From: Taxillus chinensis
Taxonomy: Eukaryota; Streptophyta; Magnoliopsida; Santalales; Loranthaceae
Direction: 5' to 3'
DNA: 64,000 nt
Assembly (NCBI GenBank): GCA_023512835.1
Contig: CM042090.1
Location: 53,617,365 to 53,681,364, forward strand
Part shown: positions 45,819 through 59,974 of the stretch, in pieces
Layout: each line of letters opens with the position of its first letter
Position numbering within the stretch: the stretch's first letter is position 1
The notes under the pieces: model-generated
Told to the model about the DNA's origin: nothing
The model's input: only the letters and a program-made list of their open reading frames with translations
Databases searched by the model: none
Position numbers and translations under genes: made by a program

Positions 45819-47038
45819 AATCCATATAGGTATGATCTCCTATATGGATGTTGGCCTTCAGTGGCATGTTCTGTTGATTTTGATGTTGAATTTGGCCTGA
45901 GGATTTTCTGGGTTTGTTTATGCCCACCATGTGTTTGATGAAATGTCTGTGAGGCCTGCACACTATGTATTTGATAAAATGCCTGTGAGGCCTACATGCC
46001 ATGTATTCAATATAATGCCTGTGAGACCTTGTATATGGGTGTCTGATGATATACCTACGTGACTGGTGTGTACTGTGTTTGATTTGTATTTGATTTTAAG
46101 CCTATGAGGCTGATGTGTGTGGCTTGTATCTGACCATGTTGGTCCTTCTGAGATAAAGTGTAAATGTTGTGCCGAGTTTACATGTTGAAATGTAACGCTA
46201 TGCTGTTCTGTTGATCTGTTTGAGACTGAGTTGAGATATGGGCCAGGCACAATTGCTGGACCCCTTTGAGATTTGGCCAGGACGTGGTCCTGAGTCTCGG
46301 TGTAGCACTCACGACGGTGGGCTAAGTCTACACCCATTCCTGAGGGTAGGTATGGCGCCCGAGGAGGTAGTTGACCATATCTGACTCGGGTGGAAAATGT
46401 TGCATTGGTGTCCATGCAACATTCGCCTAGATGTGGTATGTCATGTCGCCGTGGTGGCGGGGTGTCGTCTGCCCTGCGGGCTCGGGTAAAGAGTGTTTCC
46501 TGGGTGATGTTTGTCGCTTTAGCCTTAGGCACGACACGAGCACAAGCATACACATATCATGCATGTTGCGGAGCGGGACGAGTCCGGGGAGACTGGATCC
46601 CTACTTGAGCTATGGTTTGCTCACCCCTCCTATAAATTGTTCTTTTGCAAGGGTTTAACAAAGGGTAGGTGAAGGCCGAGGAGCTAGGCCCCCGAGGTCG
46701 GGAGTTTTATGTTATTTCCTTTGTTGTACTCCTGGTTTTATGTGTTTGGAATTTGGTTTGGTTTTATTTGTGGCTTCATAGGGGTTTTTCCCCGACCGGT
46801 TGTAATAAACATTTAGTCGTTGAAATGAAATAAAATGAGATGTTATTCAATTTGTGTTTGTGTGCATGGTTTGGGAGCAGGGAGAATGCCCCTTGGCATG
46901 TTAGCCCGGTTGTGCGGGTTTGGGGACAGCACCCGTGCCGAAGTCCTTTTAAGGTGCTTGCACCAACCCCTTGTCCCTTCGGGTGCGGGCATGGGCAGTC
47001 ACTACTCATTTCCAAGTGGAAGGAAATTGGGCGTGACA
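45058..47038 (+). mobile_element. D LTR 2 (full length, shared by both internal regions)
   Basis: 1,981 bases, TGTAAGG to GGGCGTGACA. It acts as 3' LTR of copy 1 and 5' LTR of copy 2. It has a long GA run (45627-45661) and TA run (45786-45815). Toward its 3' end several CAG/CTG words of LTR 1 read CGG, CCG or CG. Confidence 0.92.
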
Positions 47039-47502
47039 ATATGGTATCGAACGATAGTTCATGGTCCGGTGGACCTAGGATAGTGGGGAGGCCGGCTGCT
47101 TCGAGACTCTTAGGAGGCGGTATAGGACACGCCTGATCAACGTGGTCCTATCTGGTCTTCTAGGGTGTACTCGGGGGTAGTTAGACCAAGGAGTAGGGCA
47201 TTTGCATTTGGGTTGAGGGTGCATACATGCATTGGCATTAGGGCACTAGTTTAATTTCAAAGTGAGTATCGTGATTGGACATGCTATGTTGCTGAAACTT
47301 GTTGCTAAAAACAAAATTTTGTTGTTTGTGAAATTCGGTGATTTTCCTGGGAGGCTTGTTGCTATGAATTGCTGCTGTGTACTTGTGATTTACCTGTGTG
47401 TTTAAATGTAAAACGTTGCTTGAGTACCTCATGGCCCACGGGGATGAGGGTGTGTAGAGCTTAAGAGAAGCTGATCCTAGTTTGGTTTAAATTATGTAGA
47501 CT

Positions 47503-48825
47503 ATGCCTCCTAGGAGAGTAACCCGAGCTACTCTAGCTGTAGAAGATGAATCTTCTGCCCGTGCTGGAGAGGAAAGAGGACAGCATGTAGAGGGCGATGA
47601 TCCCCTGGAGCGGATCATGGCCCAAGTCCGGGCCCTAAGTGAGAACGTGCAAGGCATGCGTGAGGACCTCAGGGGAGAGATCTTAAACGAGGTGCGTCAG
47701 GAGATGATGGCACGACATGCAGTGCCACCCTCTCCACCCCGTGAGGCGGAACCTCCGTGTAGGCAGGAAGTGCCGGTGAGGCGGGAAGAGGGAGACATGT
47801 TGACGCAGTTCCGAAAGGAACATCCACCAAGGTTCAAGGGAGGAGCCGAACCTCTAGGAGCGAGCACCGGCTGCGGCGGATCGAGCATGTGTTCTCCTTT
47901 CTTCGACCCCGGGAGGAAGACAAAGTGAGACTAGCAGTCCGGTAGTTGGAGGAGGAAGCCTTGGAATGGTGGCTTAGCATCTCAGGAAGCCGGGACATGG
48001 AGACCATGGCCTGGAATGAGTTCCTCCAGCTGTTCCATGAGGAGTTCTTTCCGAGTCATTGCGGTGGCGAAGCGGAGGAGTTCGGCGGCCTGAGCGGGGA
48101 TCGCGCTCGGTAGCGAGTATGAGCGAGATTTCCGGGGCTGAGTCGGTTTGCTCTAGAAGCAATATCAAGGGAGGTCCTGAAGGCCCATAAGTTTACCATG
48201 GGTCTCAAACCTGCCCTGAAGCAAAGGGTGGAGATGCTGCGGCTCGAAGACCTATCTTGAAGTCATGGACACCGCCAAGATTGTTGAGAGAGGATTAGAG
48301 GAGGGAAGACAGGCTCACCAGGAGCGGATGGGGCAGAGCGCGCGCGACAAGCACGGTGAAACCAAGAGGCGAAGGTTGAGCCCGGGAGTGGGACTTTTCC
48401 CAAGGATAGGGGCCAAGCTTCAATGGCTCCGCCCAGATCCTGTTACTTTGGAGGACAGGGAGTCTTGCTTGGAAACTTCCCAAGCGGGTGTACTGTTGGG
48501 CGCTGTCGGGGCACGTCAACGTGAGTGCCCCAAGCAGCACTTGACGTGTCATAGCTGTGGGAAGGTGGGACACATCAGCAAGGTGTGTTTCGGCAAGGGG
48601 AACAGCCGGGGAGCTGGAAGCTTAGCACAAGGGAGCAGGGGTGGGACCCAATTTCAGCCCCCCCCTAAGCCGGCACAATCGTGGCAGGCCGGTCAGTGGT
48701 TCTAGTCACACTAGGCCACGGGGGGAGAGGCAACCACAAGGAGGATCGGAGGGGCGTCCCGGTGGGCTGCAGGCAGGAGCAAAAGGGAAGGCAAGTGAGG
48801 CTAGTGGTGGGGCAGGCCAAGGCAG
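47503..48825 (+). pseudogene. gag: D copy 2 Gag with a zinc knuckle
   Basis: Starts MPPRRVTRATLAVEDESS and stays open to 47928 (FRKEHPPRFKGGAEPLG). It then shifts frame where copy 1 reads GCAGAGCACTGG and this copy GCGAGCACCGG. After further shifts the zinc knuckle CHSCGKVGHISKVC is clear at about 48550. The linker GGAGQGRVF ends at 48825, where a deletion joins it to RT. The sequence 47870-48130 has a dense cluster of CAG/CTG losses relative to copy 1. Confidence 0.85.
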
Positions 48826-51219
<2,394 letters not shown>

Positions 51220-52211
51220 TGGTGAACGCCCCCAAATTTGAAACCTCCAAATCAGGAGTAAGCGAAATTAAATATACAGATTTTATATCAATTTCAAACT
51301 ATTACTTAATTAATCAAACAAACCATTCATTATTACAAATTTCAATCCAAGATCTTTAAGGTTTAGGGGTTTAGAGACTAAGTGTCCATAACCCATTATT
51401 ACATAACAAAGCACACGAGCAAACAACTTAATAAATCTTTAAAATTTCACACAACTTTATTTCCAAGCACTTCTCGACTCCTTATCCTAGTTTCTCCATC
51501 CCTTAATTTCCTGGGGTTGGAAAAGAAATCATAAAAAGGGTGAGCTCAAATAGCCTAGTAAGGGTAAAATAAGCGGGTAAGGAAAATCATGAAGATATCG
51601 AACATAGGAAATACCATATAACATTTGCATACATGATCAACATTTCACAAGGAAATCATAACATGGAAGATTATGTTTAGACATTGTATCATAACATCAT
51701 GACCTAGGTTATCTCCCCAGATACCGTATCATAACATAACATATTATCAGCTGGATTGACACTCTCCAGTGATGTTCTTTACCCAATGCATTGGAGGTCT
51801 TTCTGGAACCACCCATTATAAACTTACTTTGTCTAAACATAAGAGGTTATAACAACTTTAACATACATAACATGAGGCATATTATAGAATTCCAATAAAA
51901 CATTCAAGGTTAACAAGGATAACCACGAATATCAAAATGGTTATCTACCCCAATCAATAGCATAGATTACCAAGAGAGATTAAAAAGAGACTAATCTAAT
52001 CTTCTCAACAATAAAATGGAATAAGAAACATAAAACTCTTACAATAATAATTCCAAATAAAACAAGATAAAGAGGAAGAGAAAAGTAAGAATAAAGAAAA
52101 GAAAAACCCTTACTATCCGCTTGTCGTTCTCCGCGTTCTAAACCTTAAAAAAAAATATTGAAACACTAAATTAGCATTAATGCTTGAAAAGTTCAATATC
52201 ACACATATCTC

Positions 52212-52213
<2 letters not shown>

Positions 52214-52265
<52 letters not shown>

Positions 52266-52630
52266 TACTTTAACTTATATCTTTTAATAGGCATACCGTG
52301 CTTGTGGGGTTGAATATTAATTTGGTTCCCACTTCTATTGCTGTTCCGTATCCTATTTCGATCCCATGCATCATAAGCCTTGAGTTGTGCACTAACTAGG
52401 TTATATGCCTTGAGAGTTTTTGAATAAGATTTACTTCTTGTATTGGGTGAACGGAAAAGACGTGCGATAAGCTTATTTTTCCTACGTGTCTTCCACCTTA
52501 ACCATGAGGGGATATTAGACACGGGTCTAAAGGGAAGATCAGGAGGAGATAAGGATGGGGATAGTCGTGAGGTTGAAGCATTAACAATTGGGGTTGCAGA
52601 AGAAGAAGGGCGATTGCCGGGAGAATTCAT
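52214..52630 (-). CDS. Uncharacterised Ser/Pro-rich frame inside LTR E
   Basis: 138 codons on the LTR sense strand, beginning MNSPGNRPSSSATPIV. The first half is rich in Ser and Pro, the middle is basic (WKTRRKNKLIARLFRSP), and the end reads into a TA repeat as Ile-Tyr, so the true end is unclear. It starts about 60 bases after a pyrimidine-rich acceptor-like site (TTTTTAAG). I recognise no family. It may be a chance frame or an exon. Confidence 0.25.
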
Positions 52631-52774
52631 TTTGGAAGTCGTTCCTTACGATCTTCCACTATCTAGAACCTTAAAAATAAAAATAAAAACATAAGTTAAT
52701 ATTCTCATCTTTTCACTTGAATTATAGAATGACAACGCTATGATAAAATACTATAATTTAAAATAATTACACAG

Positions 52775-52910
52775 GTATGTATATAAGGTGGCAAGGCCAA
52801 TCATGTATGTATATACGAGGTGGTACAACCAATCATATAAATAACATATGTAAGGTGGTAAAACCAACCATGAATATAGTATATATGAGGTGGTAAAACC
52901 AACCATAAGG
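52775..52910. repeat. Tandem repeat in LTR E, about 35 base unit
   Basis: Four units of the type ATATGAGGTGGTAAAACCAA with CCAT spacers, progressively diverged toward the left. Confidence 0.75.
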
Positions 52911-53961
52911 ATCTACATAATAAATAAGGAAGTAACTTCAAAATTTCAAAATCTTAAGTATTACCTTTCGTAGAACTTCGACGCTTGGTAAGTACCAAAA
53001 GCAAAAGAGGATTTGAGTAGAGTATTTGGGGTGTTAAGAGGGCTTAAGGGAGTGTTTTTAGAGGGAAATTCCGTGGTGTGGCTTGAGGGATTTGTGCTTA
53101 AGAGGAGAGGCAAGACACTCCTTATATAGGCAAGGATGGTGGTAGGTGTGTAGTGTGAAAGTAGTGTATGAATTTGACTTTGGAATCAAATTAAATTATG
53201 TAAAATATATATAATACTTTATTTTCCTCCTATTATCCTCTATTAAAACGTGGGTATCTTCCCCTACCATTTTAAAATTGTTTTAAGACTTTTCAACCTA
53301 GAAGGTTCCTTTGGCAGCAAAAGTCCACATTGGTATACTCCCTACTAATTCAATTATAACATTTTTAATTTTGTAGTTTTTGACAAATGGCCAATTGTAT
53401 TGCATTACTAACTCAAATATCTACAAATGGGTATCAATTTTATAATTTTTAAATATGTATAACAAAAGTTATTGAATTTTAAAGTCATACTAAAATGTTT
53501 ACCCGTTCATACTAAACCTATGTGTAGTATTTTAAATTCTGGAATTGATTGGCTTCATATTAAATTCTGAAATTTTTACAAATTTTAGATAAGTCATAAA
53601 TGAACAAATGGGTTTTGGTTTCATGTCAATTGGATCTGTATAATTCAAGTTATGGATTTTTGAATGGGACCTCCAGAATCTGCCTCATTCAAATTTTTGG
53701 GCCTTACCTATGTTTTATACTTTTGGTAAAGTTAAAGCTTGTAATACTTACTTACCCATAGTAATTTGGTTTAAGAAACTAAATGACATAATATATAGCA
53801 TCTAAACTTTTTATGATGTATAAGAAATTATTTTATTTTTATAACGTATTTAATATTTATGCGGATAAAATAATATAATTGCATAATCAATAAACAATAA
53901 AGTAAGATAACATTATAGCATAAAATATTATAATCCTAAACATAAACATTAATATCATATT

Positions 53962-54246
53962 CTATGGCCTTCGTAAAATTTCTTGAATTATATTAGCATA
54001 TGTGCGTAGGACGTGTTGTGCTTCACAGTAGAGCTTGCACAACCCTTCGGCTAACATTGTCGTGGTTGTCGCACGAATAACCTCAAACTTCTCCCTGTGT
54101 CTCGTCGCATTATATTGCAGCCATTGGACACGAGCATTTAGCTCATCTATAGCAAAGCATAGCTTTGTAACTTCAAGTCGTATTGCTCGCCGATCTTCTT
54201 CTCGTACACTATTCTCAGATGGCGGTACTTGAGAACTTGATGCCAT
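53962..54246 (-). CDS. Uncharacterised 94-residue helical frame in LTR E U3
   Basis: An uninterrupted frame starting MASSSQVPPSENSVREEDRR. The rest is amphipathic and helix-like (RAIRLEVTKLCFAIDEL, ARVQWLQYNATRHREKFEVI, HVLRTYANIIQEILRRP) with no low complexity. A TATA-like TATAAGAG lies about 40 bases upstream on the same strand (54282-54289), which would leave only a very short leader. It lies in U3, upstream of the LTR's own TATA box. I recognise no domain. It could be a captured gene fragment or an LTR-encoded accessory frame. Confidence 0.4.
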   Translation of the reverse strand: MASSSQVPPSENSVREEDRRAIRLEVTKLCFAIDELNARVQWLQYNATRHREKFEVIRATTTTMLAEGLCKLYCEAQHVLRTYANIIQEILRRP

Positions 54247-54535
54247 AACTCTTATTATTCTTCTTCTTACTTCTATACTCTCTTATAAATAAAATCTCAT
54301 GCTCATACCTATTTATGGACGTCCAAACGGATACTATTCATAACGGCTAGTTACTATTCTAACGACTACTTATTAGTCACATGTTATTTGAATGACTATA
54401 TTGGGTGCTTATTTTTATCATGATAATATCCAAAATATCCTTTCTAACTATTGTTAACAATAACATTATTATTATTTTATTATTATTACTCTTTAAGGAA
54501 GAACTTAAATAGCTAAAAATTTTGCGGGTCTTACA

Positions 54536-56218
54536 TACAGTATATCTTCACCCAGAGAGACCTAAATTTGCGACAACGGAGGTGGGTAGAGTACCTGCAA
54601 ATGTTTGACTTCACGCTCTCCTACACGCCTGGGAAGGGAAATTTAGTAGCCGACGCGCTAAGTAGAAAAGGGAAAGCTGAGGTTTCCATGAGAGAATGGA
54701 AAATGATGGAGCAGTTGGCAGTGCTTCAGTGCAACCTGCTTTCAAGAGTGAGGGAGCTATCCTGTGTCCTCTGACCGTGATACCAGAGTTGTATCGGCGT
54801 GTCCGTGAGGGACAGTTAGGCGACGTGGACCGTGAGGTGATCCGGGCCCAGATAGAGGCCGGAGAGCCGTCGAGGACCGGACGGAAGGAGTTGAGCATGA
54901 GCTGAAATTTCGGGGGCGTCTGATAGTACCACCTCCCTTGCGTGAGGATGTGCTGAGGGAATTTCATCATTCCCGTTTGGCTGTACATCCAGGAGGAACT
55001 AAGATGTATCATGCCGTTCGCGCACAGTTCTGGTGGCCGGGGCTGAAACGGAGGGTAGCAGAGTTTGTTTCCAGGTGCTTTACCTGTCGGCAAGTGAAGG
55101 CGAGCACCAACGACCCGCTGGTCAATTGCGGCCTTTACCCGTAGCCGAGTGGAAGTGGGAGCATATTACCATGGACTTCGTGACGGGACTTCCTACCACT
55201 TCTGGGAGGAAGGACATGATTTGGGTCATAGTGGACCGCTTAACTAAGTTAGCCCATTTCTTGGCAATTCGAGAGCGCGACTCTATCGGCACGTTAAGCC
55301 AGTTGTATGTTGATGAGATTGTCCGCCTGCACGGAGTGCTCTTGTCTATTGTTTCGGACAGGGATGCGCGGTTTACATCCCGATTTTGGGGAGGTCTGCA
55401 GGAAGCATTAGGAACTCGACTTAATTTGAGTACCGCATTCCATCCTGAGACTGATGGTCAGTCCGAGAGGACCATTCAAACATTGGAAGACTTGTTGAGG
55501 GCTTGTGTACTTGATTTTGGAGGATCATGGGCTTCCCACCTTCCTCTCGGTGGAGTTTGCCTATAATAACGGTTACCGGTCTTCGATTGGGATGGCCCCG
55601 TTTGAGGCATTGTATGGCCGACCGTGTCGGTCTCCATTATGTTGGGCGAAAGTGGAGAGGCAGCTATGTTAGGACCTCAATTGGTCCAGGAGGCTACGGC
55701 AAAAGTTCAGCTGATTCGGCAACGCCTTCTTACTCAGCGGACAGGAGTCTTATGCAGATCGCCGACGCCGACCGTTGGAGTTTTTGGTGGGAGACCACGT
55801 ATTCCTTCGTGTTTCTCCACGGAGAGGGCATAAGAGATTTGGGACTGGGTCCAAGTTGTCCCCTCGGTACATTGGACCGTTCGACATTTTGAGCAGAGTT
55901 GGACCTGTTGCTTATAGATTGGCGTTACCACCTAGTTTGAGCAGAGTTCATAATGTTTTCCATGTATCCCGGTTGCAGAAATATCATCCAGATCCCACAC
56001 ACGTGCTAGATTGGGGTACCCTGGATCTTGGAGAGGATGTGTCTGTTGTCGAGGCACCCATCCGTATTGTAGATAGGCGCGCGAAGTAGCTGCAAGGTAA
56101 GACTATTCCATTGGTTCGGGTGTTGTGGCAACACCGAGGGCTGGAGGAAGAGACCTGGGAACGTGAGGCTGAGATGCGTGCTCATTATCCTGATCTGTTC
56201 GAGGACGAACAACTCTGA
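54536..56218 (+). pseudogene. pol: D copy 2 RNase H end, integrase and chromodomain
   Basis: RNase H end: [20 protein letters not shown] and LVADALSRKGKAEVS. Integrase zinc region: [20 protein letters not shown] and [12 protein letters not shown]. The core is one open stretch (55033-55566): [52 protein letters not shown]. The C-terminal part opens at 55775 (VGDHVFLRVSPRRGHKRFG) and runs into the chromodomain APIRIVDRRAK, a TAG at 56087 (CAG likely original), then [20 protein letters not shown] and LFEDEQL, ending with TGA at 56216-56218. This is the best preserved D integrase. Confidence 0.9.
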
Positions 56219-56446
56219 AGGAAGGGAGGAGGGCAAGCATCAAACTTCAACATAATCAGGTATTTGCCCAACTAGTTAGGTAACCTGAGAATATAACATC
56301 GCTACATAACCATGTGGAGTGTATAAATGTGTGAAATAATTTGTGATTTGTTGTGTATTAATTTGTGCTAGAGGGTGTTAGAGGCCTATGCATTGGTTGT
56401 GATTGTTTTCTTTCATTCCACCTTTTCTTTTCGAGGACGAAAAGTC

Positions 56447-56461
56447 TTAAGGGGGAGAGGA
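56447..56461 (+). other. Polypurine tract of D copy 2
   Basis: TTAAGGGGGAGAGGA directly before the 3' LTR, preceded by TTCGAGGACGAA at 56430. Confidence 0.85.
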
Positions 56462-57030
56462 TGTAAGGACCCGTACCTTGAGTTAGTCACAGTTTTGCCT
56501 TCTGAGTAGGGTGTTTTTTCTAGATTTTGACCTAGTGAATGGGCTCAAATGAATTCACGTGCAAAAGGAAAGATGCTTAGAATGATGTCCTATATCTACC
56601 ACAGAAGTTTCAGGCCAAACAGACGTGTATGTGAGGTGCACGTGAAATGAGTCCATTTCACGTACAAGTGTGGTTGTCTTCTACATGATGCAAGGAGGCT
56701 AGGGGTGAAGTTTTAGCGCATTTGGAGTGCATTTGGAGTTGCACGTGAATTGGGGAATTCACGTTCAAATTGGCGTGCAGCCATATTTTTGCATGGTTCC
56801 CTTGGTTTTGACATTCTAATGATATTCCTCCAAAGGACCATGTTGAAATTCTGAGTATTTTGGCCTATATGGGTGCGGAAAGGTGCTTACTTGTGTGATC
56901 AAAACTACGTCGTTTTGATCCTGGGATTTACTTAATCAAAACTACGTCATTTTGATGTGGGTAGTGTATATATAATGAGGGCTTGAGTTTGAGTTTAGGG
57001 TTCTTGTGTTCTTCTTTGCTGCAGCTGCTG

Positions 57031-57075
<45 letters not shown>

Positions 57076-58457
57076 GATCTCTGGGCAGTTGCCGTGGTGG
57101 TTCGCGTCGTTGGAAGGTGTCTAGCGTAGAGGTTAGGACAAAAGTCTGAAGTAGGGATTCATGTTCTTCCTAACTCTCCTCTGTTCTAGGATATTCGCCT
57201 ATATATATATATATGTAAATCCATATAGGTGTGATCTCCTATATGGATGTTGGCCTTCAGTGGCATGTTTTGTTGATTCTGATGTTGAATTTGGCCTGAG
57301 GATTTTCTGGGTTTGTTTATGCCCACCATGTGTTTGATGAAATGTCTGTGAGGCCTACACACTATGTATTTGATAAAATGCCTGTGAGGCTTGCATGCCA
57401 TGTATTCAATATAATGCCTGTGAGACCTTGTATATGGGTGTCTGATGATATACCTGTGTGACTGGTGTGTACTGTGTTTGATTTGTATTTGATAAAAAGC
57501 CTGTGAGGCTGATGTGTGTGGCTTGTATCTGACCATGTTGGTCCCTCTGAAATAAAGTGTAAATGTTGTCTTTGAGTTTACATGTCGAGATGTAATGCTA
57601 TCTTTGTTCGTTGGTCTGTTTGAGACTGAGCTGAGATATGGGCCAGGCACAATAGCTAGACCCCTTTGAGATTTGGCCAGGACATGGTCTTGAGTCTCGG
57701 TGTAGCACTCACGACGGTGGGCTAAGTCTACACCCATTCCTGAGGGTAGGTATGGCGCCCGAGGAGGTGGTTGACCATATCTGACTCGGGTGGAAAATGT
57801 TGCATTGGTGTCCATGCAACATTCGCCTGGATATGGTATGTCATGTCGCCGTGGTGGCGGGGTGTCCTCTGCCCTTCAGTGCGGGCTCAGGTAAAGTGTG
57901 TTTACTGGGTGATGTTTGCTGCTTTAGCCTTAGGCACGACACGAGCACAAGCATACACATATCATGCATGTTGTAGAGCGGGACGGGTCTGGGGAGATTG
58001 GATCCCTACTGAGCTATGGTTTGCTCACCCCTCCTATAAACTGTCCTTTTGCAGGGTTTAGCAGGCGGTAGGTGAAGGCTGAGGAGCTAGGTCCCTGAGG
58101 CTGGGAGTTTTATGTTATTTCCTTTGTCGTGCTCGTGGTTTTATGTTCTGGAATTTGATTTGGTTTTATTTGTAACAGTACACCTGGCTTCGTAGGGGTT
58201 TTTCCCCGACTGGGTTGAAATAAACATTTAGTCTTTGAAATGAAATAAAATGAGATGTTGTTATTCAATTTGTGTTTGTGTGCATGGTTTGGGAGCAGGA
58301 GCATGCCCCTTGGCATGTTAGCCCGGTTGTGCAGGTTTGGGGACAGCACCCGTGCCAGAAGTCCTTTTAAGGTGCTTGCACCAACCCCTTGTCCCTTCGG
58401 GTGCGGGCATGGGCAGTCACTACTCATTTCCAAGTGGAAGGAAATTGGGGCGTGACA
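56462..58457 (+). mobile_element. D LTR 3 (3' LTR)
   Basis: 1,996 bases, TGTAAGGACCCGTACCTTGA to GGGGCGTGACA, followed by the TTTGG duplication. It has a clear acceptor-like CCTTTTGCAG at about 58047 and the longest GA run (57032-57075). Confidence 0.93.
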
Positions 58458-58462
58458 TTTGG

Positions 58463-58878
58463 AGTTTTCTGTTGGTGATCATGTGTTTCTTCGTGTTTCC
58501 CCACGTCGTGGACATCGACGGTTTGGGTGAGGTTCCAAGCTATCTCCGCGGTTTATTGGTCCTTTTGAGATTCTGGATCGTGTGGGGCCTGTAGCCTACC
58601 GGTTAGCATTACCACCGCGGCTGAGTCGAGTGCACAATGTATTCCACGTGTCCCAGTTACGGAAGTATCACCCTGACCCCGCTCATGTGATCGATTGGGG
58701 GACATTGGACATTGAGGATGACATGTCCGTTGCTGAGGCCCCTATCCGTATCCTAGATCGGCGAGAGAAGCTTTTGCGTGGTCGTGCTATTCCTTTGATT
58801 CGCGTGCTGTGGCAGCACCGTGGCATTGAGGAGGAGACATGGGAACATGAGTCCGTGATGCGTGAGCGAGCACCTTGA
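58463..58878 (+). pseudogene. pol: Chromovirus C integrase C-terminus and chromodomain
   Basis: Continues C pol after the D array. It opens with a short shifted stretch (DHVFLRVSPRRGH), then an open frame from 58582: [40 protein letters not shown], and the chromodomain [33 protein letters not shown], ending RERAP and a stop at 58876. It places C in the Tekay-type chromoviruses next to D. The chromodomain itself is unbroken here. Confidence 0.88.
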
Positions 58879-59231
58879 CTGTTCGAGGACCAACAATCTT
58901 AAGCGTGGGAGGTGGCTGTTGGTGGCTGTTGGCCAAGGGATAGTGATGTGTTTTCTTGTATTAGTTGTGTATGATTTGGTGTTTGTTTTGTCTTTTAGAC
59001 ATGTGTTCATATTTGTGATGTGTTTTGAGATGTGTATTTGTGACATGCGGATATGTGTTATATGCATTATTGTGATGCATGTCGTTATGGATTATGGTGG
59101 TACCTTGTTATGTGCTGTTATGTGTTATGCGCGGTGTGTGACCCATTTGGGTGTTGTGGCTCGCCGTGTGGCAAATGGGTAACTTGTGTTTGTTTTCCTC
59201 GTATGTCATTTCTTTTCGAGGACGAAAAGTC

Positions 59232-59246
59232 TTAAGGGGGAGAGGA
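59232..59246 (+). other. Polypurine tract of chromovirus C
   Basis: TTAAGGGGGAGAGGA just before the 3' LTR, preceded by TTCGAGGACGAA at 59215. A related TTCGAGGACCAA occurs at the pol stop (58882). Confidence 0.85.
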
Positions 59247-59938
59247 TGTAATGACCCGTGTGTAACCCGTGTGTAAGAAGTTAACCACAAACACCTTGGA
59301 TGTTGGTGCACAAGTTTGAGGTAAGAGATGAGCCCAAGAGGGGACTTTTGGGAGGTGCATGTGACAAGTGATAACGTGCATTTATGCCCTAGGAAGATGC
59401 TATGCATATACATGCGGTTTTTAAGTCGTTTTGGCAGATTTTGGAGCTCACTTTTGGTATAGTAGATGGCCTCAAACAATTGGCGTGCAAGAATAAAAGT
59501 TTCTTAGAATGAGGTCCTCTATCTACCACAGAAATTTCAGGGCATTTGGAGCTGCACGTGAATTCACCCATTTCACGTGCAAGCATATTTTTGCTTCTCA
59601 GACCTCTACAAGATGCAAGGAGGCTTGGGGTGAAGTTTGAGTGCATTTGGAGCTGCACGCCAATTGGGGAATTGGCGTTCAAATTGGCGTGCAGGCAGGT
59701 TTTTGCATGGTTGCCTTGGTTTTGTCATTCTAATCATCTTTTCCCAAAGGACCATGTTGGAATTGTGACTATTTTGGTGTGTATGGATGTGGGAAGGTCA
59801 TAGCTTGTTCCATCAAAACTACGTCGTTTTGATGCTGGGATTCATTTAATCAAAACTACGTCGTTTTGATGTTGTGTTGTCTATATAAGGAGGAGAAGCC
59901 CCTCTGTTTTAGGTTTAGGGTTTGTTGCTCCACCAGCC

Positions 59939-59974
<36 letters not shown>

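Larger units (their letters stand above)
51220..54535 (-). mobile_element. Solo LTR E, minus orientation
   Basis: On the minus strand it starts TGTAAGACCCGCAAAATTTT and ends GGGGGCGTTCACCA. It interrupts the D copy 2 RNase H with a 4-base TACA duplication (51216-51219 and 54536-54539); removing it restores the codons for SLQYIFT. It has a minus-strand TATA box (about 53125), donor-like AAAGGTAATAC (about 52965) and, after GCTCACCC, an acceptor-like CCAACCCCAG (about 51517). No pol domain is inside. It is a gypsy-like LTR family distinct from C and D. Two sense frames lie within it. Confidence 0.82.
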
